64,000 nt of DNA from positions 1 through 64,000 of the forward strand of contig JARBJD010000269.1 of the NCBI GenBank assembly GCA_033064195.1, read 5' to 3'. A model generated the notes under the pieces. The model saw nothing but the letters and a program-made list of their open reading frames with translations, ran no database searches and had not been told where the DNA came from. Source of the DNA: Blattamonas nauphoetae. Lineage: Eukaryota; Preaxostyla; Oxymonadida. Shown piece after piece: positions 1-12,300 of the stretch (positions within the stretch are counted from its first letter, which is position 1; each line of letters begins with the position of its first letter). The position numbers were made by a program, and so were the translations under genes.

Positions 1-250
1 TCAATCATTCTTCAACAGTGACTCCTATTTTCAAAATAATGAAGAGAGTAATGAACTGTGAAGTGGAAGGATAATTTTTAGTGAAGAGGGGACTGCTATG
101 CTCATGGGAATGGTTCACGGGTTTATCCGCTCTAACGGGCTCTTGTCCGGGTACTATCATGATTTCGGACAAAAGAATCGCACTCCCGACACCCGGAGCT
201 CGAACATCCCGACAAAACTGTGTTCAACACTGAAACACGAGCTGCTCGCA

Positions 251-2270
251 TCAGCACGCAGAACACTTCCATGACCCTCCAACACAACAATCGACGAGAA
301 GCGGCAATTCGACATCGAAACTGAACAGCTCGTCGAAATCAGAGCAACAGACGAGAGACGCTGACGAGACATTCGTCGATTCCAGTGTCACTTGGTGAGC
401 TGAACCACAAATCAGTTGGAACGAGAAAGGATATTCGCCTTTAGGAGAGAAGGAGCAGGACGTGACTTGGAGTGACCCTCCAGTGACGGCGAATAATTTA
501 TCAGATGTGATGGACTGTGGGAGAAGGAAGCAGAGTGAAGATATTGTGACGACCACATCAGGCAATGATTCAGCAACAGCAAACGAGCAACCTGATTCGA
601 TTGTCACAGTCGAGTTAGAATTCACACCACACAACGTTTTCATCAACGAAAATGAGACTGATTCCGAGAGAACGATGGACGTCTGCACTTGAACTGTTGT
701 GCTCTCAGCTGAAGCAAGACGAGCGATTGCATTCCGAAGCGTCGGACACCAAACAGCGAAGAAACCACAGTGCGGCGATGAGATCCCAACTGCGTCGAGA
801 CCAACAATCCAGAACATCGTCGGGAGTTGATCCTTAAAACCTAGCATCGCCTTCAGTTAAGATCGAACCCAGATTCGCTCCTTCAATCCACAAGAAACAC
901 GGCGCGGTCTCGTCAGTGTTTGAAGTGGAGAGATGCAGACGAGGTCGCCGAAAAGTGAAGATTCGTCAAGTTGAATTCAGGGAGGCACGAGGAGAACTTT
1001 TCGATCCAAATTGCACAAAATCCCATCAAACTTTCCATTCGACGACGAGACATCAATCAGACGAACATCATTCAAGTCCAACTTCATTCCAGACACCATT
1101 TCGGACACAACCACACTTCCCGAACCATCCGAACGAACAATCGATTCAAATGCAACATCATCCATCTTCAGGGTCGATCCAGTGTGATGGATCAGAGCGT
1201 GCGACGAGAGAGAGAAATCAACGAACGAGCACGATTTGACGGCCAGCGATCCTCCAACAACCGAGAACAACGACGAATCGCGTGCTTCTGAAGAGACAGC
1301 AGGAACAAGCGAGAGACTGGTCGGGCTGAGCGAGTGGACCGAGACAACAAATGATCCGGTCTTTCCAATTCTGATCGTGCCAGTGGTTGACTTCGGTTTC
1401 AGTTCGACTGTGGTTTCACTCACTTCCAGCGAACGGCTCAATTGCGACTGCGTGGAGACGACGAGAATGCGAGGGAATCTTTCAGATGAGACCACGCCTC
1501 ATCAATCGAAGAGCAGTGAAATCCCGACTGTCCACATCCTTTGCGTCTTTCACATCTCCAGTCGTGATCGTGGCAGCTTTGAAGTCAATCAGATAGAAGA
1601 GCAGAGAGATCGATCTGAACGTGCTCCCTTCGGCTTCGGCCAAATCCTCCCCATCAGCAGCGAATCGTTCGCATGTGATGCGAGAGAGGCGGTCGTTGAT
1701 GCCCAATTGTCTGGATCCAGCAACGTTCCCAAAGAGTGGGCTTTAACAAACACCCACTTTCCTTGGTGACCACTGCCACAGCTGCACGATGTGAACGAGC
1801 AGGACGAGAGTGAGATTGAGCCAGACGATGTCGAGAAGAACACTCCTCCGTCGCCCACACTTGTCACCCCAGCGAAGGTCGACGAGGAGACAGAAATGGA
1901 GGAAGCGTCTAAGAGGCGAGCAAAGGCTCCATTTCCAGACTCTCCTTTTGAGTGATGCCTTGCACTGTCAGGCTCGTCAATGAGGCTGAGCAGGCCCGCT
2001 CAGAGCAATGAAGCTCTTTCCACTGATCGAGAACTGTCTGAGGGTCACATTCTTCATTGTCAGCTCCTGAGCAATCCAACGTAAAGAAATGCCACACGAG
2101 CTGGGCTGATCCAGAAACTGTCTGGGCCGGAGATGTGGTTGATTGAATCGCAGTGGTCATCCAAGACACGACGATTGGAAATTCCACGGTCTGAATGAAC
2201 GAAGAGAGACGACTGGTGAATCCATTCGTTCCACTGCCTGTTTGGGGAGCTGTCCTCAAAAGAACCCGTA
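251..2270 (-). pseudogene. Broken GGA-type beta-helix surface-protein gene
   Basis: Read on the minus strand, short open stretches at about 1867-1589, 1495-977 and 847-251 carry the same sequence style as the intact beta-helix gene at 26857-32412. The first has ISLSSCSFTSCSCGSG followed by DPDNWASTTASLAS, matching the SFSSCNCG...TTDWASLIG block there. The second has GGSLAVKSCSFVDFS strands. The third has a CGFFAVWCPTLRNAIARL block like CGFSVYPCSSLVPVQ. The blocks appear in family order but lie in different phases with stops between them, and no signal peptide is visible, so this looks like a decayed copy. The stretch 2259-1909 lies just upstream and may be its 5' part, but I could not align it. 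Indels in the assembly could mimic some breaks. Confidence 0.7.
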
Positions 2271-2289
2271 TTCTGTCGCAGCCACTGAC

Positions 2290-5200
2290 GGCAGAGCTGC
2301 TGGGGCGGGGTAGTAGTCGATTCCTAAATCGGCGAGTCTTGCGTCAATCTTTGCACTGCTGACCCCAGTTGGGTACTGTGGGATGTTGTCTTCGAAGAGC
2401 AGATCGTACGCTGAAAATGCACAGTCAGCCTTTTCACAACAATCCCAAACAAACCGATCCAGCGTCCATGCACCAACATGGTCATTTCGTTTTCGGGAAC
2501 ACAGTCAGTGGAGGCTGGTGGAACAACTCGTCTTCCTTCGCCGGCTGCGATTTGGAGGCCAGGCTTTTCTGGATCTCCTTCCGACGGGCGATATAGGCGT
2601 GGATGGGACGCTCCTTGTTCGCGAGGGAGACAAGGTTGGCGTATTCGACTCGGAGCAGCTTCATCATCCGATCCAGCGCTTCGAATTTGACGGTCTTCCA
2701 CATGTACTCCTTGTCCAGCTGCCTGAAGCCCTTCCCATGCAGTCCAACCAGCCAGTATTGGTTCCTGACCCTGTCTGGGCCGTAAACAGAAAGGTTGTCT
2801 TTTGTTGTGGTTACGAGGGACGCTTACACTGTTGACATGGTCCGAGTGTCGTTGATGGACGCGCAGAGGCGAAGAACGAGCTGATACAAGCGAGTGGAGA
2901 GTTCGTAGAATGGCCCGTTGGAGAAGAGGGTGGCTGAGACGATGAGCGAGCTGATGAGCGAGGGGATGGAGAAGAGCGGGACACTCGGCTTCGACTTGGC
3001 TGAGATGATCACAGAAATGACGTCGCGAGTGAAGATGTCGGCCAGACGCTGAGAAAGAATGAAGCAGGAAGAAAGGAACACACCTCCTTCGTCAGGAACG
3101 TGGCAGTGGGGATGATGTCGAGGATGAGCTGCCTCCATCCGCACGTGGTGCAGTCGTTGAGAAGGTTGTTCCGCTCGCGAGTGTTGATTGGCGTGTCCAG
3201 AAAGCCACTGCGGATCATTTCAGTCACAATCACGAAGATTACCATGATGCTTCAGAGTTGGACAGTGGCGGCAGTGTCTCGGAGCGATGTCTTCTCCCGG
3301 TGCTTGCGAAGACGCTTGTAGCACATGACTTGGAGGAGGGGATTGGCATCGTACCTGGAAAGGAGAGCAATGAGATGAAAAAAATGAGATGAACAAAGAG
3401 GGAGAACACACTCGCTGATCATGATGCTGAGGTAGCGAGCCCGCTGGAACTGAGACTCAGCTGGCAGATTGTTGATTGCTTCGAACCGCTTGAGGAGTTT
3501 GGTCATTTGACCAGCGAAGTTGTGGGCGACTTCGCAGAAAGGAGAAGCCTGAGAAAGAGAGAACAGGAAAGAGAGGACAAATAAGATACAACACAGAGAG
3601 TCGAGTTCAGAAGCGCACAGTCTTCCTGAAACAGGACAGTTCTGAGATTCCTGATCAGTGTCTTTCCGATCGAGTTGAGTGTCTTGTCTTGCGATTGTTC
3701 GTGGGTCTTCCCGACTGTGGACATTGAAACTGGAGTGTTGGCACCAGAGGGCGACGAGAAGTGACTTTTATGTTCCGATGATGTGTCCAGATTTCATTGC
3801 AGTCGTGCACAATCCGAAACGACAAGTGCTCCAAAATGTTGCAGATAGCCATCTGCCTGGTGTTTTGTAGACTTTGGGATTATTGGCTTCGTCAGGAACT
3901 TGAGTTGCTTGATGAACGACTTAGCGTTTCGGATTGATTGGTCTTCGTCTGTGTCTTTCGTTCTTCTTCTTCGTCGCCAGTTTCTCCTCTTTCAGCGATT
4001 CGGGCTTCTCCTTTTTCGTTTCTTCAGTCTGGTGTTTCAGTCGCTTGAGCATTTGCCCGTGGAGGTGGGGATGAACAACTTTGCCAGCATCGGGAGCAAA
4101 TGGGTTGATGACCAATTTTGATGCGAAGGGAGAAGCGAAAGATGTGGTTGTGTTTGGTCCGTACACCTCTCGGAGATCTCGGAGATGGACCTGAGACCCG
4201 TGTTGACTGCTGCAACAACAGACATGTTGAGTCGGATCGATTGTCGGAGGGGTGACAGCGGGATGAAAGAAAACCCGAGCTTGTGCATCTCGGAGTCCAA
4301 TAAGTCGAAGAGGATCCGCTGAATCAGCTGGAGAAATTTGTGGGGCTTCCATTTCTCCTTCGAGAACATGTTCAGTCGCAACGCCAACATAGACTCGGCG
4401 ATGGAGTGTCTCTCTTTGCGAGGGAGAGTGGCGGGAAGGAAAGAGAGGTTGGACTGTGACTGCTTCGTCTTGTCACAGGCTGACGACCGTTGAGCAGCGA
4501 GGGAGACGATGTTGCAGAGGAGCATGGCGATGAAACGGGAGGAGGCGGCAGAGGGATTCGTACAGAACGTTTGGAATGAGCGAGTGGTTGTGGGAGGAGA
4601 CGAGGGAGAGGAGAGTGGGTGATTTCGTGTCTTTGCCTTCTTCTGGCGAGATGACATCAAGTTGTGGGGAGGTGAAAGGAGTGTCGAGAGAGCGGAGGTG
4701 GACGAGGAGCGACTTGTGGATGAGCGTTTTGACTGTTGAGAGTAGCAGCCCTTCCACCGCTCATGACGGGATTGGCGAAGAAGTGGTCGATGTATTGGTG
4801 AAGGACAGGAGCAAGTTCGGAGTTGTTGGTGAACGACGGCGAGGTTGCGATTTGGAGGGACGAGTCAAACTTGATCGGACTCCACCGCGTTGGACAGCTC
4901 AGTGACTTCAATTTGGAACACTTTCTCCACTGTGCTCACAAATCGGGAGAAGCAGGGTGTCGGCCACTGCTGGGAAGAAGCGGACCATCTCGTGTGCTTG
5001 GTTGTTGGGGAAGAGGGAGTGTATGGCGAGCCAGGAGTTGACGAGGAGTTGGGGGTGGGCTTGGCTGACGGGATGATTGAGATGAGGTCGGTCAGTGTGG
5101 ACAGGGCGAGTGTCTTCGCATCTGACACTCCATCTTTCCAGATCGCGTCGGGAGCGAAATAAGTGCCGTTCCGAGTGGTGAACAAGCTCTGACTGAGATC

Positions 5201-6376
5201 AATCTGACGCAGCCCCTCGTGGGCTGGTGGGCGAGATATCCGTGTTCCAGTCCCTCCTGGAAGCACAGCGAAGGCATCTTCTGGGACAGGTCGATGTGGG
5301 ACGAAAAGAGGTTGTGGGGGTACACACAATGGCCGATGAGCTGGAGAGTCACTGGCTCCCCATCCTTCACGTTTTGCATTCCAGATGGTAGAACTTGAAG
5401 AGGGGTGGAGTGTGTTTGGGTTGCAGTGGGCTTCGGAGGGAAGTATGAAAGGGGAGTTTCACTTTGATCTCGTCACCGAAGGTGTGGCCCTGTTCGTGGT
5501 ACCTTACACAGCTCTTGTGAACTGTCAGCATTTCATTGCTTCCAATGCCCTTATTGTTGAAAATGAGAGGAAGACCAGGTGAAGAAAGATTGTCTGTATC
5601 TCTGATTTCTGTTTCGATGAGAATAGTTCTCGTGGAGAGATCTGTTTTGAGAGATGTGAAGTCGATGCTTTGTGGGTATAGAAACCGGATGTGAGTGGCT
5701 GATAGGGAAGGACTGTGAGGACTGTGGAGAAATGGAGTGAGGACACGATGCGTATCCGATTGATGATGCGCAACAACCGTATTCTGATTGTTGGATGTTG
5801 GAAGAACTGGAGCTGTGCTATACTTAGTCTTGCTTGAAATATGTCCGCCTACTGGAGATTTAGAAGGAGTGTTGAGCGGACGGGTTGATATTGAGTATGC
5901 ATCCGCAGCGATGGGAGGTGGTCGAGAAGGTTTGGTTGGTGGTGGGCGATTTGGCACAGGTTAGCATTGTGAAACACAAAGTTCTGATGGTACGTTGCTT
6001 TGATAGTCATGTTGAATTTGACAACATCGCGACGAGACTCATCAAAAGCCGACTGGGTGTCAGGTCGGGATTTTTCGATCGGTTTCAGATTCAGAGCCTT
6101 CAATTGGTCAAAGAAGCTATCATCATCGAGTTTATCATCCATATTCCGCAAGTTTTGAATTTGAAAGGTAAATTCTTCTTCGAATAGTTCTTTTCCTTGA
6201 GGACAGAAGCGAGTTTCAGTCTGGTACTTGTCTGATTCCACATCTCGATAATCGAATGGCAGTGTTGGCGTTCCAACTTGCGATAATGTGCCTCCATCGA
6301 ATAGAGTCTCTGTTCCAGGTGACCCTGTCGATACTCGTCTCTTTCTTCCACTAGTTGAAGCTGAGCGTAGATCCAA
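2290..6376 (-). pseudogene. DOCK-family guanine-nucleotide exchange factor, decayed; DHR-1/C2 visible, DHR-2 absent
   Basis: The stretch 5957-5367 carries a DOCK DHR-1 (C2) signature: RFLYPQSIDF, then ILIETEIRDTDN, YHEQGHTFGDEIKVKLP and LFKFYHLEC. In DOCK proteins this domain binds phosphoinositides and brings the Rac/Cdc42 exchange factor to membranes. Downstream pieces keep the family order (LQLIGHCVYP, EHGYLAHQPT, then TRNGTYFAPDAIW) and lead into a helical middle region at about 5000-2480. The upstream piece 6376-5960 begins MDLRSASTSGRKRR and has an acidic DDKLDDDSFFDQL stretch. Consecutive pieces lie in different frames (near 5960, 5375, 5225 and 4740, among others), which short introns do not fully explain. 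One clean intron, 3355-3411 (57 bp), joins ISE to YDANPL in frame. The catalytic DHR-2 domain is not found before the beta-helix remnant begins near 2270, so the gene looks truncated and decayed. Small indel errors are the alternative. Confidence 0.72.
3355..3411 (-). other. 57-bp GT-AG spliceosomal intron in the DOCK-like gene
   Basis: On the minus strand a GTGTGTTCTC donor and a CTTTCCAG acceptor bracket 57 bp. Removing it joins ...SIMISE to YDANPLLQ in frame with the flanking helical sequence on both sides. A second, less certain intron sits at 3549-3589 (41 bp, GTATCT...CTCAG). Confidence 0.6.
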
Positions 6377-6459
6377 AGGGTTCCCTTCAGAATTATCGAA
6401 CGACTAAAGTGGAGTGGTCCAATACCCAAAGAATTGCCAGGTGTCTGCAAAAGATTGTC

Positions 6460-8098
6460 TTTTTTGAGAAAATGGCCTGGATTGGATCGAATTACTTTCA
6501 GGAGGGGTTGGAGGAATAAACAGAGGTTGCAACAAAGCAGAAAGAGTCAACCTCGATGCTCCATTGTTATTTGACATGAACCAAAGAAGCTAAGTCGGGC
6601 ACATAGGCAATTCACAGAGAATATGGATCCCCACTCCAGATCGATGTCACGTCATACAATAATCTTCACGACGTCGCCACGAAATTTCTGAAGTTCATAG
6701 AAACAAGCAACTTTCTCCATGTACAACTACCTTCAAGCCGTGTTCTCCGATGGGAAGGAAGAAAAGTGGTTTTTGGACGATCAACCCATGAATTTGTGTT
6801 TTGATGAAGACTTCGGTGAATTAGGATCCTATTGGAAAACACCATGAGCAAACGGCTTAAGAAGTGATTTTTCATCAAAATTTGTAAAAAACAGTGGAAA
6901 ATTTGTGAATAATAACGGAAAACAGGAGGGGTCTGCACCAAGCTAGAATGGGGTCTGCCTCTAGCAATCTGGGGTCTGCCTCTAGATATAAGGGGTCTGC
7001 CTCTAGATATCAGGGGTCTGCACCTAGCTAAAATGGGGTCTGCCTCTAGACGCTACCGTTCAGGTATGCAAATAATTGGTTGCTTGACTTGGATGGATGA
7101 TATTTGCGTTGTTTCCTAATCAGCTTCAAGGACTTAATGATCGATGAAAATGAGGTGAGTTGCTTGATGATGCGTAACTATTTAATGTTCTTGAGGTTTT
7201 GATTCATCGTGTTATTATCGTTTTGTACCGCTCGCTGGAGTATTCTTCTTATATCGATCGGAGAACAGTCGACTTGGCGAAACTTTGTCTGATCTTGTGA
7301 ACACTGTTTTGAGCTGCTTTTTAACTTTTGTCATCATCCAGAGAGTCAATGTGAATGCTTGCTTAACTGAGAGTTGACTGGACAGTGTTTTGGAGTAACA
7401 ATTTTGGTCAGTGCTGAAGAAAAGGTTGATGATATCAGTCTTCGGTTTGTTTTCGTGTACAGGACGTACATCGTCGGGAGTTTCGGAAGCAACTCATGAA
7501 AGGAAATAACCGTGGATTTCCTGCACCAGCGGGATTGAAAATCTGGTATTGTTGAATCTATTTGGATTGTAAGGACCTAAGGGCCACTTCACGGACTACT
7601 ATCTCAATGGAGTGGGAGCTGAAGGTTTGTGAGGAGCAACTGGTAAGGGAGCTCCTCGTTGAGCAGCTGGTATTCGACGACTGCGAGACGTGGACATCAG
7701 ACTTCGTACTCCCTTCCGAACTTCTTGCTTTTAACAATGCTCTCTAAGAATGCCGATATGTTGTTTCAACCGATAACACGACTAGTTTGTTTTTGTCCTG
7801 ATTTCTCACCTGTTTTCGCCTGTCTCCACCTTTTCACACGTGTCAATTGCATCAGATTCATAATGGGTATCGTTTCAAAATAAAGGCGTCTTCCGATCCA
7901 TGGAATTCACATCCAGCCGAAAGGATGAAAATTTACAAGCTTTTTGTGATTAACTCCACTTCATTTCACTCTTCACTTTCTCCATTTCACTTTTTGATAT
8001 TTTGGTCGTATCTTCAGTTTCATCAAAGAAGACTGGTCGACGATCAATTGAGATGATGCGAGTTTTCAAAAGAATCCAAAATTGGGGCATCTTGAGTC
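6460..8098. other. Intergenic stretch, no supported gene
   Basis: This AT-richer stretch has only short frames. A 42-codon plus frame at 6719-6847 (starts MYNYLQAVFSDGKEEKW) has a protein-like composition but no recognisable relatives. The 21-bp tandem repeat listed separately lies inside. I see no RNA gene. Confidence 0.5.
6928..7050. repeat. Six-unit 21-bp tandem repeat (GGGGTCTGCCTCTAG core)
   Basis: The core GGGGTCTGC starts at 6928, 6950, 6971, 6992, 7013 and 7034, a spacing of 22 and then four times 21 bp. Units end in CTCTAG or ACCTAG variants followed by 5 to 6 variable bases. It lies between genes and has no visible coding role. Confidence 0.85.
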
Positions 8099-9315
8099 TT
8101 ACATCTGAACAGGAATCGTTCCGCCTTCCATCTGTGCCTCTTTCACAACTTCAACTGACTCGATTGTCACTGAATCGTTCTGTTGACCGATGTACACAGC
8201 AAATCTGAATGGAACTGGGATGTTCGTGAAGAAGGCAGGCTGTGTCACTCCATCTTGCGACATTCGAACTGTTCTCCTTCCTTCGCGTCCATCTGCCTCG
8301 ATCACCACTCGCTGTCCTGCTGCTCCCGCCTCACATGCCTTTTTCTGATTGATGAGATTTCCGTTCAGCCACATCGCCCGATTTGACGGGAACAGATCCC
8401 AACCTCCAACGCCTTCCTTCAGTGCGTGGAAGCGAGTTTTCAGCGCGTCTGCTGTGATTCTCTTCGAGACGATTCCAAAAGAATAATTGTTATTCGGGAC
8501 ACATCCAACAATCAGCGAGAGACGAGCAACAACAGCACCGAATTCGAACGAGACGAGACACCCTCCTCCACCCACCACCGCAGTGAATGTGTTGTCAGAC
8601 AGGGAGTAGTGAAAAGGGGTGAAGATGTCGATCGCTGCTGCCCCCACTTTGGTGTGCTGACTGCTGTGTTCCTCCTCTTTCTGCCTTCTTATCGCGTGGA
8701 TGGTGCTTGTTTGTTCTTCATTCTGTCGTTTCAACTCTCCGTTCTCAAATCGCAGCTCCTCCATCTCTCGCACCATTGCTTGGATCTCCTCCCTCTCCAT
8801 CATCACAAATGGGCCTTCAACAACCGACTCCAGTGATACCAAGCAGTGGGTCACTCGCATTCGAACATTCTTTGCCAAAGACGCATTCTGGGCAAGTGAT
8901 GAGAGTGATGAGTGGAGAAGGTGTTTGTTCATAATCGGGATGTTTTCATCGCATGTCTGTTTCAATATCTCGTCCACAGCTTCCAGCAACTGCTTCAGAA
9001 CTTCGCTGCCGTCTCCTTCCTTCCAACTTCGAATCACAGCTGGCACGTTCAGCCACGTCGAAGAATTCACAAACACACGCACATCCCTCTCACGTCTCAT
9101 AAGCTCGTCCAGCACTGATTGGAGTGTATGTCCTTCCTGAGAGGGTAGAAGGAATGTCAGAACAAAATGGTTGAAAAAAGACAAGAACAAACCGGAGATT
9201 GTGTTAGATGCTTTTCTATCTCATTCTGAATGAAAACATTAAGAAACGGAAGGAAATGAGTGAAAAGAATCAATAGTGAAGGAAGAGAACACACGACAGA
9301 TGGGTTTGGATACAT
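8099..9315 (-). CDS. Coiled-coil protein with B30.2/SPRY-like C-terminal domain, three exons
   Basis: Exons on the minus strand are 9315-9295, 9225-9193 and 9136-8099, with introns of 69 bp (GTGTGTTCT...TTCAG) and 56 bp (GTTTGTTCT...CTCAG). The product is 363 residues and begins MYPNPSV-NEIEKHLTQSP-EGHTLQ, with all joins in frame. Residues 1 to about 120 are helical and ARM-like. Residues 125-180 (EEIQAMVREMEELRFENGEL, then QNEEQTSTIHAIRRQKEEE) form a coiled coil. The last 170 residues resemble a SPRY/B30.2-like sandwich, with GQRVVIEADGREGRRTV, FFTNIPVPFRFAV and SVTIESVEVV strands. SPRY domains usually bind proteins, so a scaffold role is possible but not shown. The ATG was chosen because only it links the upstream mini-exons in frame. 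It is divergent from the gene starting at 9372. Confidence 0.72.
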
Positions 9316-9371
9316 TTAAGATTCTTGATCAAACCACAACATTTTGATTTGATACTGTGAATCTTTTCATC
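9316..9371. promoter_or_regulatory. 56-bp shared divergent promoter region
   Basis: The start codons of the minus gene (9315) and plus gene (9372) are separated by 56 bp of AT-rich sequence. Any core promoter for both must lie here or inside the flanking exons. No TATA box or initiator was assigned. Confidence 0.45.
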
Positions 9372-12300
9372 ATGTCTGTGCATCAGTCAACAGTCTCGTC
9401 ACTTCTCGATGTGTTGCAATGTGATAATGAAGAAATTATCGTCGATACACTCAGAGAGTTTCAGAAGATGGCCTCAGGTGTGCGATTGAATTTTCTTCAT
9501 CGATTTGTTGATGGCTACTTTGGATGTATTTCAGAAAGTGTGTCGGATGATTGTTTTGATGATTGGTGTCCATTTCTGTCACCACTGTGTTGTGTCCCTC
9601 ACTCCTCTGGACTTGTGGTCTTTCCTTTTCAGTTTTGTTCATTCTCGCTTTCAGGATGAACTGATGAAATTGATCGAGATTCTTTGTTTGTGGTTTTCTT
9701 GGTTGTGATGATAGATGTCTTTTTTGCTTGTTTTCAGATTCGAAATCGCCTTCGTTCGTTCGCTCGTCGCTTTCGTCTGAAATCCCGTCTTTCGTGATCA
9801 CCCAATTTGGAGATTGGTCTTCATGTGCTGCATTGGAATCAGTGTGTTTCATCTTTTCTTCTTCTTCAATTTTTAACAGTGTTGTTCCTGCATGGAATCA
9901 CTCTTCTTCGAACCTGAAATCGTCGACTCACTTTTTTGGCGTCACGAAGACTTCATTATTTCCACATTCAACAAAATCAGGAGTTCCTCTCCCGCATTTG
10001 CACTTGTCACCACTTTGGCACACATTTCTCTCTTCCCTCATCTCAAAATTGCAACTCACTCTCTCGCGACCCTTTATCATGTCGTCGAACGAGATCCATC
10101 TGCTCTCACGCGTTTTCCCTCACCCATCTTCCCATCTTCTTCCCTCCACCAACAATATTTGGGTCTCTCATTCCTGGACGCTCTGAAAAATAAATGTCAA
10201 ACAGTTTTCTCCGAATTCCAGAAAAATCTCCCAACCGATCTTTCGCAGCTCTCAAAATACGTCCAGATCACGAAAGATGATTCACCCATCATCACTACAG
10301 TCTGGTTCTAACCCGCCCACGTGGCTCAAACCCGCCCATGCGCCATCAGGAACACTGAACCACAAGGCATTTTCACTTTTTTCCTTTTCTTCCACCTTTC
10401 ACCTATTATTTTGAATCTCACATTTTTCGAAACTAATAAACAAGAAATGTTGTTTCATATTGACGAGTCCTCTCTCAGAATTGACAATCACTCATTCGCT
10501 TTCAGCGTCCATGACTCATCTCTCCCTCCACCTGTGATAAACAAAGCGAAACGAGTCAAAAACGCAAGCATACTGATTTCTGTGTGTGCTGATGGATCGA
10601 TCCTCAAGTCCCATATCTTGTGGCCGAAGAAGACGCCAGCGACAGAATTCCGTGGAATCGAAACCCACAACATGCAGATGCATTACACTGAAAGTGGATG
10701 GATGACGTCCGATCTTTTCGTTGAGATCATGGAAAAATCGATCTTCCCAGAGATTGTTGCAAGAAGAGAGAAAAACCCGCCGAATGCGAAATCCCTCGTT
10801 CTGTTCGACGGGCATCAGTCTAGAAATGATGTTAGACTTCACAGACTTGCAGATTCATTCAATATTGTGCTTCTCAGACTCCCCCCACACACAACATCAC
10901 TTCTCCAACCTTGCGACAGATTCGTTTTTTCCAATTTCAAACGCACACTCAACGACTCATTCATCTCTGAGTCTCACACTACTTCCTCTGAATATCGGAA
11001 AGCCATGTATCCAGCACTCGTCTCCGCCGTTCACAGTGCTTCCAACCCTGAAACCATTCTATCGTCTTTCCGAGAGACAGGTCTCGTCCCATTCGATCCC
11101 AATGTCGTTTTACGACAATTCCACAAGAAGTATCTGCCAAAAGAAGAGCCAATTCCTATTTACTCGGAGGTTGTGAAGGACACTCAAATCATGTCAGCTG
11201 TCTCTCACTATGGAACCGTTCTCAATATGGCTCCTCAAAATACTTCCTCATCATCTGATCAACCTGTCCCTGTCCCAAAAAAAGATTAAACGAACTCATT
11301 CGACACGAAAAGAATCTCGACAAAGTGATGAATCGCAGAAAACTCCGAAAAAGTACATACAAACAACTTTGCCGCTGACAACTCCATCAACAACAAGCGT
11401 AAAAATGTCTCGACATATGGATAGAGACGATGATAGTTCCTAAATTCTCTCACCTCACCAAAAATTCCGACAAATTTGATCAGTCACTCACCAACATTTA
11501 TCATTCGTTATCGGTGTTCTGTTTGAGAAATATTTGTAAATCTATCTGTAAATGATGTGAGAACGGTGAATTGAGAAAGAATTTAAAAATCAATGTGTTA
11601 ATAGTGAAAACTTTCATTTTCACGATCGATCCCATTTTCATCTCCAAACGCGGGGGCGGGTTAGAGCCGCGTGGGCGGGTTTGAGCCAGACTGTAGTTCA
11701 CTTAACTTCTGTTCAGCCTCATTTCTCATCCCAACTCTTCTTTTGATTGCAACTCCGCCAATCGAAGTGTGTCTTGACTCTTTCCATCTTTTCTTGTCTT
11801 TTCAGGTCGATTCTGATATTCTTCGAGAATTGATTCTCTTTGTGAAAGACGCTCTCACAACGATTCTCACAAACATTTCAACCATCAACAATATCATCGC
11901 TTCTCTTCTCACCGACTCTTCTCCAACCATTCTATCGGATTCTAGAGATGATTTGCCTATGACTGATTTCCTCCTCCAACTTCGAAAGAAACTTGTTGTA
12001 TTTGTCTGTGATTCATGGAGTTTCTTTGTCAGCCAGACATTCAGCATCGCAGACCCCAACAAATCATTCTTCCAAACCATCATCCTCGACGATCCTTCCT
12101 TCCTTGATATCATTCTCAACTCTCTCAAGCACGATCACAACGATATTGGAGCGAACATGCTGAATTCCATCACCAACATCGTTCTTCACTTTCTATCTAT
12201 GAAGGAAAAGTTCATGGCCTCGAATCTCGTTGGAAGGATGTTGGAAACTGTCGATTTTGTTTCTCTTCCTCTTTCGGAGTCCAAAACCCTTTTCTATCTC

